A DNA stretch of 64,000 bases, taken from assembly GCA_003013855.2 (NCBI GenBank), contig ML058407.1, positions 3,720,001 to 3,784,000 of the forward strand, given 5' to 3'. A program made the translations under genes and the position numbers. Each line of letters starts with the position of its first letter. Positions within the stretch are counted from its first letter, which is position 1. Of this stretch, positions 56,846 through 64,000 are shown one piece after another. The stretch is from Liriodendron chinense. Taxonomy: Eukaryota; Streptophyta; Magnoliopsida; Magnoliales; Magnoliaceae. A model generated the notes under the pieces. It did not search any database and was not told where the DNA came from. It saw nothing but the letters and a program-made list of their open reading frames with translations.

Positions 56846-58500
56846 TGGGCCCCAAGAGTTTTGAATCAAACTAATATTTTTGTTTTCTCCTTCATTCATA
56901 TCCATGTGATCTTATGAACAGGTTTAATGACAAATAAACATCACTGCAGGGCTGGAAAGATTTCAACGGTGGAGATCATTATTCCCACTGTTTCCGTGCA
57001 ATGGTCCACTTGAGGTTTGGATATGCTTAAATTTTGGCTCAGCCACTAAAATGAGCTGGACAAACATATGGACGGAATAGATAAAGCGCATACATTCTAG
57101 GTGGGCCCAACGAGTGGGGCCCATTGGCAACGCCAAAAGAGTCTGGGCTGCTGGGCAGCAGCATCCCCTGGACGCTGCCTGTCCAGCGCCCACGTTCTTG
57201 TTTTTTTTTTTTTAATTTTTTTTTTTTGTTCTCTCCTTAAGTGGGGCCCACAGAAGCTTTCGATCAAGCTGATATTTTTGTTTTTCCTTCTTCCATGCAG
57301 GTGCGAACTTATGAACAGGTTGGATCTCAAATAAACATCATGGTGGGCCATCGGAAGGTTTCAATGGTAGGGCCACTGTCCCTACTGTTTTTCTGTGGTG
57401 GGCCCCCTCGAGACTTGGATCTGACTCATTCTTGGGTTCATGTCCTAAGATGATCTCTCCAAAAGAATGGACGGTGTGGATACAGCACATGCATCATGGT
57501 GGGACCCACGACTGGGCCACCAGCTGGCACGAGCCAGCGTCCAAGGACGTTGGTACGCCCCGCGTCAGAACCTCTTCTTCTTATTTTCTTTCTCTCTTTT
57601 TTTTTGTTTTTGTGAGGTTTTGATCGAGTGGGGCCCACATAAGAGTGATCTACTCCGTCTATCAGCTGGGCCATCTCATGGTGGGCCCAATGAGCCCAAT
57701 ATTGAGTATGTTACGGGGTCTATAAACACCAGTGTGGGCCGAGGCAGTCTCGACAGTGGACATCATATTCTCCACTGTTTCCTGTGGTGCGGTCCGCTTA
57801 AGAATTGAATCTGCTTCATATTTGGGCCTTAGCCCTAAAATGATATGGGAAAACAGACAGACGGTGTGGATACAATAAAATCATCAAGGTGGGTCCCACG
57901 AGTGGGGACCCCATTCCAGCCGTCCTGACGCTGGACGGTTCCAGCGTCCCAGACGCTGTGAACGTCCAGCGCTGGACGTTCTTTCATCCTTTTTTTTTGT
58001 TTATTTCAGGTGGGGCCCACTTACGGAAGATCCAACCCATCCATCAGGTTTCCCAGCTCGTTGGGGACCTAATGAGCCCAATATTGGGCAGGCTACGGGG
58101 CCTACAAACATCAAGGTGGGCCCAAGAAGTCCAGCAGTCCATAACATTATCTCCACTGTTTTCGATTTTGTGGTCCACCTACGATCTGGATCTGCTTCAT
58201 TTTTTACGTCCAGCCCTAAAATGGGCTGGAGAAACAGATGGACGACGTGGATCACATACATGCAGCAAGGTGGGTCCCATGAGTGGGGACCGACGGTCAA
58301 CGTCCAAAGGGGCTACGCCTAAGTGCTGCTAGGCAGCAGCGTCCTCTGGACGCTGACTGTCCAGCGGCCGTTCCTTTTTTTTTCTCTTTTATTTATTTAT
58401 TTATTATTATTATTATTATTACTACTACATGTATGTGGGGCCCATTCATGGACGATCCAGACCATCCCTCTCATTGCCCAACACAAGGTGGGTCCAAGGA
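56846..58500. repeat. Tandem array, ~385-bp units of the GTGGGGCCCAC module
   Basis: Unit starts are at about 56846, 57241, 57628, 58010 and 58435, giving periods of about 395, 387, 382 and 425 bp. Each unit has GTGGGGCCCAC, a T-rich start, CCACTGTTTYC, CCTAAAATGATATGG, ACAGAYGGACGGTGTGGATA and GGTGGGTCCCACGAGTGGGG, and several have a GC-rich palindromic tail such as CTGGACGTTCCAGCG words. Units match the centre and right arm of the MITEs at 7590 and 12027. Confidence 0.8.
58395..58424. repeat. TTTA / TTA microsatellite
   Basis: ATTT followed by ATT repeats. Confidence 0.85.
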
Positions 58501-58639
58501 AAGAAAAATGAAGGGTAAACGATAAAAAGGGGGGAAGGTTTGCACTCACAATGATGGTTGGACGGTTGGATTGCCGATCGGACGGTCCGGATGATGATCG
58601 GGGTCCTCCAAGCTAGATCTCCTCCTTCAATCTCTCCAA

Positions 58640-58710
58640 CTCTCTCTTTCTCTCTCTTGATCTCCCTCTAAATCTCTCTCTTCTCTCTCTTCTCTCTCTC
58701 TCTCTCTCAA
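58640..58710. repeat. CT-rich microsatellite region
   Basis: CTCT runs near 58640-58706, followed by an ATG trinucleotide run at 58777-58804. Both create spurious long frames. Confidence 0.85.
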
Positions 58711-59213
58711 ATCTTGGAATTGAGAAGGCCACCCCCCCACGTATGGCTCTTGTATGGGAAGAGGGGGGTGCATGATGTAATGATGATGATGATGATGATG
58801 ATGGGAGAGAGCATGAGAGGTATGGGTTGTGGTTGACTTTTGGAGGTGAGAGAGTGATGGGGTGGGTATGGTGATGATGGCTAGATAATGATAGGGGTAT
58901 GGGTGAGGGTGATGGTGATTGATTTGACATGTTGTTGGGAATTGTGCAAGTGGGGCCCACGCCACACGCGCATTGCGCGGCCCACCTCGGATTGCACAAA
59001 AGTACGCATCTTACACACCGGGTATCGCAATGGGGCGTGCCGCACGGCGTTGGAATCGCAGCACCTACGCGGTCGCCGGGGTATAGGTCTTGGGTCGTTG
59101 CGGTACTAAATCATGGTCGCGATCAAGGCTCTCTAATCTGGTCCGTCCGGGACGTACCGGTACCGAAAACTAAATGTACAGAGGGCACTTCAGGGTACGG
59201 GTCTTACAGTTAG

Positions 59214-60850
59214 CAATGTCCGTGTACCATGGTAATTGGGAGACTGTAAAGAGTTGTTCATCAGGGAACATGTCATTGATCGCGGTCGTCTCAGGGGAAT
59301 CGGTGAGAACAAGTCGAGAGAGATGGTCAGCCACCACATTTTCTACTCATTTCTTATCACGTATCTCTATGTCAAATTCCTGGAGTAGGAGGATGCATCT
59401 TAACAACCGTGGTTTAGCATCCTTCTTAGAGTGAAGGTACTTAAGCGCGGCATGGTCAGTGAATATGATGACCTTGGATCCAATCAAGTAGGACCTAAAC
59501 TTGTCCAAGGCAAAAACTACGGCTAAAAGTTTTTTTTTTCTGTAGTAGTGTAGTTTGCTTGGGCTGAATGTAAGGTTCTACTGGCATAGTAGATAACACA
59601 TGGCTTCTTCTCTTTTCTTTGGTCTAGCACAGCCCCAATAGCATAGTCGCTTACAGCGCACATAATTTTAAAAGGAAGGCTCCAATCAGGTGGTTGCATT
59701 ATGGGAGCACATGTCAACATACCTTTAAGTGTGGTAAAGGTATTTTGACAATCTTCATTCCACTCGAATGAATTCTCCTTTTGAAGTAGGTTACATAAAG
59801 GACGAGAGAGTGAACTGAAGTCCTTTATGAACCTTCTATAAAATCCTACGTGTCCAAAAAAGGACCGCACATCTCGTATGTTCTTGGGTGGTGGAAGGTT
59901 AGAGATAAGATCGATTTTCGCTTTGTGCCTTCGATTCCATTTTGTGAAACGATGTGACCAAGTACAATTCCCTTTTGAACCATGAAGTGACATTTCTCCC
60001 AATTCAACACAAGTTTCTTCTCTTCACATCTTTTCAACACAGATTTCAAGTGGATAAGGCACTCATCAAAGCTACAACCAAATACTGAGAAATCATCCAT
60101 GAAGACTTCGAGGATTGTCCCCACCAGATCAGAAAAGATACTCATCATACAACGCTGAAATGTGACAGGGGCATTGCATAGTCCAAACGGCATCCGTCAA
60201 TAAGCGAAAGTGCCAAATGGACATGTGAATGTAGTCTTTTCTTGGTCTTTAAGGGCGATCTCTATTTGGTTGTACCCTGAATAGCTATCAAGGAAGCAAA
60301 AATGAGAATGACCCGCCAACCTTTCTAAAATTTGATCAACAAACGGTAGGGGGAAGTGGTCTTTCCTCATGACAGTGTTTAGCTTCCTGTAGTCAATGCA
60401 CATTCTCCAACCGGTAGTGACTCTGGTTGGTACGAGTTCATTATTGGGATTGGCTACGATGGTTATTCCGTATCTCTTAGGCACCACTTGAGTTGGGCTC
60501 ACCCATTGACTATCGGATATTGGGTAAATGATACCCACATCCAATAATTTCACCACTTCGGCCTTAACCACATCCTTCATGTTTGGATTGAGTCGTCTTT
60601 GCGGTTGCCTGGATGTCTTCGCATTCGACTCAAGGTGTATGCGATGAGTACAAATCAATGGGTCTATGCCTTTGAGATCCTGCAATCGACCATCCAATGG
60701 CACTTTTATGCTCTATTAGAGTGGTTATTAGCCTACTCTCTTGTTCCTCATCCAAGTGGGAAGAAATCACCACCGGATATGTCTCATCTCGACCTAAATA
60801 GACATATTTCAACTCACTTGGTAATGGTTTTAGGTCGAGTGTTGGTGCCT
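59214..60850 (-). pseudogene. Athila reverse transcriptase and RNase H
   Basis: The RT is in two frames-in-line: 60703-60197 (GWRMCIDYRKLNTVMRKDHF, FCFLDSYSGYNQIEIA) and 60193-59846 (MPFGLCNAPVTFQRCMM, catalytic FMDD). A TGA stands where an Arg is expected at about 60194. A frame change near 59900 leads to the RNase H connection (SFFGHVGFYRRFIKDFSSLS, MCAVSDYAIGAVLDQ, YTTTEK). The RNase H continues with stops to 59214, where the insertion begins. This enzyme copies element RNA into DNA. Confidence 0.88.
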
Positions 60851-61154
60851 TGATATTGGATGGGAGGGGCTTGTTCTCATTTACTGGTAAAGGCTCAAAT
60901 AGGGCCCTTCATCTTTTGTTATCAAGTACCGGCATCACATCTAAAATGGCATCCATCTCTCGTATTGTGTCATCATTTATCTCATGAGAGTGGGCCACAC
61001 ATGCCTCCAAAGGCTCGGAATATAATGTTGAGGGGAATGTCTCCTCCACGAATGATTCAATTAAGTTTATCTCGTGGATCTCCTCATCAACTTCCTGTGG
61101 TTGTTTGCATAAATTAAATATATTTAGCTCAAGTGTCATATTTCTAAAGGACAT
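60851..61154 (-). pseudogene. Athila linker between protease and RT
   Basis: An acidic open frame (61154-60909) reads MTLELNIFNLCKQPQEVDEE, as found between protease and RT in Athila polyproteins. It has no known enzymatic role. Confidence 0.6.
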
Positions 61155-61560
61155 TTGTACAAGCCCGTTTCTATAATTGATAATCGCATTGGAAGTAGCT
61201 TAGAAAAGGGCAGCCAAGTATGACGAGAATTTGAGCATCAGTACCTGTCACGGGATGTGTATCCAAGAAAATAACGTCTACTGGGTAGTAGAATTTATCA
61301 ACTTGGACTAAAAAATCCTCAATCACTCCTCTCGGTATACGAATGGATCTATCAGCAAGTTGGAGTGTGGTTTTGATGGGTTTCAATTCACCTAACCCAA
61401 GTTGTTCATAAACCTAGTATGGAATGAGGTTCACACTTGCCCATAAATCGAGTAAGGCTTGTTTAATCCGGTAGTCTCCTATGATGCATGAGATGGTTAG
61501 ACTACTCGGATCCTTATATTTTTGGGGTACTTCTTGTTTGATAATAGCGCTCAAATTCTA
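61155..61560 (-). pseudogene. Athila aspartic protease, active site changed
   Basis: The segment LQLADRSIRIPRGVIEDFLV followed by VDKFYYPVDVIFLD is typical of Athila protease. Just upstream, around 61430-61460, the active site reads LLDLWASVNLIPY where the family has DLGAS, so the Gly after the catalytic Asp-Leu is Trp. A stop follows within five codons. The protease that cuts the polyprotein is therefore dead. Confidence 0.78.
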
Positions 61561-63466
61561 AGTCAAAAGTACTTTGTTGTGAACATTGTGTTTCCTTTTG
61601 ACTGTGCACAATTCCTTTAAAAATTTGACATAGTATGGTATTTGCTTTATGGCATCCAACAACGGAATGTTGATCTTCACCTGCTTGAAAACCTCTAAAA
61701 TTTTCAGGTTTTTGTCTAAAGGTTTGGGTGAAATCAACCTTAGGGGAAACGGGGCAACCGACTTGTATTGCCTTTCTGGTTCTTTCTCTTGTGGAGTGTT
61801 GTTTGAGCTATCATTCTCTTTGGAATTTTTCAGATCCTTAGGCTTTGGGGCCTTCACCGGATTAGATTTATCAATTATTTTCCCACTTCTCAAAGTGGTG
61901 ATAGCTTGAACATGCTCCATATGTTGGGAGGATGAGCGTGCATCTTGTATCTCAAATTGGGTTCTTGGGTTAGGAAGAGGTTGGGCAGGAAGTGTGCCTT
62001 TCTCCCTAACACTAAGGTGAGATTCAACTCTAGCCATTGAAGTTTTCAAGTCATTGATGGCTTGAGTTGTACTTTGATTAAAATTCAATTGCTCTTGCAT
62101 GAACCCATCTATTTTCAGAGAATTAGTCTTGTTATATTCAGCTTGAACCGATACGAGTGCACCCAACATCTCCTCTAGCGTATCTTTTGGTGTAATGACT
62201 AGGGATGAACCTAGTAAAGGTTGAGCTTGAGGGATATTGTTTGCATTCGCAGTGGGTCCATTCCTCTAACTGAAGTTGGGATGGTTCTTCCAACTAGAAT
62301 TAAACGTGTTTGAGTTTGGAGCACCAAATTGCCATTGATAACTGTTTATGGCATTTAATTGTTCTTGTAAGATGTCTTGGACTGCTGAAATTGTGGGACA
62401 ATCTTGTGTTGTATGTTGATTTCCGGCACAAATTCCACAAACAGTTTCAATGTCTTTAGAGTTGATCATCTCTCCTTTCTTTAATTCATGACCTCAACTT
62501 TTCTTGTGAGGCTAGCCACACGTGCACTTATGCTATCTTCTTCTGATAGGACATAAATTCCTCATTTTTCCTTTTGTTGGCTAGTCTTGGAATTTATTGG
62601 TTTAGATGTAGCCCAAGACTGTGCATTCTCAGCCAATTCCTCCAAATAGTCCCATGCTTCCTCTGCTTCCTTATTCATGAACTCCCCATTACACATCATC
62701 TCTACGAATTGGCGCATGGGTGAAGTCAGTCCTTTATAGAAAAAGCTTATAACCCACCAAATTTCATAGCCATGATGTGGGCATGCATTTAACAAGTCCT
62801 TAAACCTCTCCAAACATTGGAAGAAGGTCCCATCCTCCTTTTGAGCAAAAGTCATGATAAGGCTCCTTAACATGTTCGTTTTGTGAGTAGGGAAGAACTT
62901 TTAATGAACTCCCTATGCATATCAGTCCATGTGACAATTGATCTTGGCCTTAATGCATGAAGCCAACCTTTAGCTTTATCTTTAAGGGTAAAAGGAAATA
63001 ATTTAAGCCTTATCACATCATCAGTTACATTTGCAAAGTGCATGGTGATTATTACCTCATCAAATTCCTTAAGGTGTTGATAGGCACTTTCAATGTCTAA
63101 TCCATGGAATCTCGGGAGGAGTTGGATTACTCCCGGTTTTAAATCTACGTTCCCTGCATTTTGTGAAAAAACTATGCATGAGGGAGTGCTCGCTCTTGCT
63201 GGTTGCAAGTAATCACGTAATGTTCTTGGTCGGGGAACATTCTCAACCACATTCTCTCCCGTTTCGGTTTGGTTTTGGCCCAGATTTTGATTGGCCATAG
63301 GATTGGGTTGATTTACAACCATACTTTCAGACAAAATTGGAGAATTTAGATGTCTCCTAGCATGTGGTTCTCTGTTAATTCCTTCTACTATTCCCCATTC
63401 ACTAATGCGTCGGTTATTAGAATCCCGAGCCCAATGTGGCATGCAAATCCTAAAAGTATGAAGCAA
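61558..63466 (-). pseudogene. Athila gag
   Basis: The capsid domain (63466-62867 and 62873-62562, a small frame overlap) contains GVIQLLPRFHGLDIESAYQH, RLKLFPFTLKDKAKGWLHAL, LNACPHHGYEIWWVISFFY and FVEMMCNGEFMNKEAEEAWD, all Athila gag signatures. The next open piece (62469-62266) has a partial zinc knuckle CGICAGNQHTTQDC in which all C-C-H-C positions are kept. The last piece (62169-61558) is the Pro/Lys-rich C-terminus with TLRSGKIID. Breaks at about 62870, 62500 and 62200 disable it. Confidence 0.88.
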
Positions 63467-64000
63467 GAAAGAAAGAAGAATTCTTCCTTCCTTTCTTTAC
63501 TCTTCTCTAAGACCGAAGCACAAGGTGTCTTGCAATGGTTAGGCCAGAAGCAAGGATAGAGACCGATTTCTCCTGGTCAATAGGGGTTCAGAAAACTCCC
63601 CACCCGCTCTTTAAACCTTTTGAGAAAAGTGCAAAAAAAGAAGAAAGAGGAATAGAGTTGAGAAGAGAAATCTCTGAGCACAAGGTGATCCAATACGGCA
63701 GTGCCGACCAATAGGAATCAAGGCGGCACAAGGCCAACCTATCAGAGATCCAAAAAGGAGTCTCTACCCACTCTACAAGAGATGAATATGATAGGAAAGA
63801 ATAGGAGAAGAAGAAGAGTAAGGTTACAAAGATAAAACCTGATTTGAGAACTTAAGATGCATACTTCTTCTTTAACTTCCTAAAAATCCCTGCAAAAGAA
63901 AAATAAAAAAATAAAACAAACTAAGTTAGTACTATTCCTAAAAATCTCAAATAGATACTATTTTCAGATAGTTTGTGAAAAGCCGTCAAAGTCACCTACA
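63467..64000 (-). other. Athila leader upstream of gag
   Basis: AG-rich non-coding DNA. A primer site and 5' LTR are expected beyond the right edge of the window. Confidence 0.5.

Larger units (their letters stand above)
53388..59208 (-). mobile_element. 5.8-kb TG...CA insertion with duplication GTTAG, probably a giant solo LTR
   Basis: GTTAG flanks both ends (53383-53387, 59209-59213), and removing the insertion rejoins the Athila pol frame between RNase H and integrase. On the minus strand it starts TGTAAGACCCGTACCC and ends TTTGGGGCGTGACA, typical termini of plant gypsy (Tekay/Reina-type) LTRs. It has no gag or pol and no direct repeats at its own ends. A 5.8-kb solo LTR would be exceptionally long; a gene-free non-autonomous element is the alternative. 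Confidence 0.8.
49383..64000 (-). mobile_element. Athila-lineage Ty3/gypsy element, 3' LTR to gag, 5' LTR outside the window
   Basis: Minus-strand order is gag (63466-61558), protease, RT, RNase H, integrase, 3' spacer, polypurine tract and LTR (50940-49383): the gypsy order with integrase last. Wording of gag (RTLRDYLQPARASTPSCIVF), RT (MPFGLCNAP, EVFMDDFSVFG) and integrase (CEPCQKLGGTSRKN) is Athila-like. The pol gene is split by an insertion at 53388-59213. No primer site is seen before 64000. Confidence 0.9.

Noticed and set aside
57097..58332. Several overlapping frames of 70-147 codons on both strands
   Set aside because: They lie in the GTGGGGCCCAC tandem array. The GC-rich palindromic repeats keep frames open on both strands and no domain is recognisable.
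58613..58999. Arg/Glu-rich and Ser/His-rich frames
   Set aside because: Encoded by CT and ATG microsatellites.
53388..59208. Intron or second half of the Athila pol gene
   Set aside because: Flanking GTTAG duplication, TG...CA ends and absence of coding capacity show an insertion, and the pol frame rejoins without it.

Overview
The window is nuclear DNA of a flowering plant. It contains one recognisable host gene, split by introns with plant-type GT/AG borders, in a background made almost entirely of transposable elements. Dispersed repeats built around GTGGGGCCCAC with wording such as 'compatible with the phrase CCGTCCATCC' recur through the window. From memory these are typical of magnoliids (Magnoliales/Laurales), so I infer a magnoliid genome; no species can be named.

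Region 1 (1-14.3 kb): a decayed but complete Ty1/copia element (1050-5871, 5-bp duplication TATAA), MITEs, and the 5' two coding exons of a minus-strand 2-oxoglutarate/Fe(II) dioxygenase resembling jasmonate-induced oxygenases (9041-10160). Its last exon, with the second metal-binding His and the 2OG-binding Arg, is not visible. It is either left of the window behind a >9 kb intron that would contain the copia element, or lost. Two G-boxes lie about 1 kb upstream of its ATG.

Region 2 (14.5-26.7 kb): a minus-strand LTR element with 2-kb LTRs and only a broken gag inside (14546-20643, TR-GAG type). A dispersed repeat occurs on both sides of it (11456-13010 and 21117-22600), and each copy was hit by a different MITE. 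A plus-strand degenerate Ty3/gypsy gag-protease remnant follows.

Region 3 (27.1-44.4 kb): an Athila-type solo LTR (27115-28554, duplication TGTTT), a CACTA-like transposase scrap, the end of another LTR, and a second Athila LTR (30631-43594). That LTR is split by an 11.5-kb Tat-like element (31439-42918, duplication ACGAA) arranged LTR-internal-LTR-internal-LTR. Each internal copy has lost gag, protease, RT and the integrase catalytic core, but carries a captured piece of a 4-coumarate-CoA-ligase-like (AMP-binding) gene. One internal copy is further interrupted by a 1-kb solo LTR (36048-37074, duplication GATGC).

Region 4 (44.4-64 kb): a 12 x 71-bp tandem array without indels, an unclassified tract rich in GGGCGCATGTG, and a third Athila element on the minus strand (49383 to beyond 64000). 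The pol gene of that Athila element is split between RNase H and integrase by a 5.8-kb TG...CA insertion (53388-59208, duplication GTTAG), read as a giant solo LTR that carries a ~385-bp tandem array.

The most unusual signal spans elements. Several LTRs carry, just upstream of their TATA box, clusters of 10-20 bp palindromes (TCGGGCGCCCGA, TCCGATTGATCGGA, GACCGGTC pairs). Three Athila LTRs keep a common backbone and a common spacer but have completely different palindromes at the same position, and one palindrome type is shared with an unrelated copia-like element.
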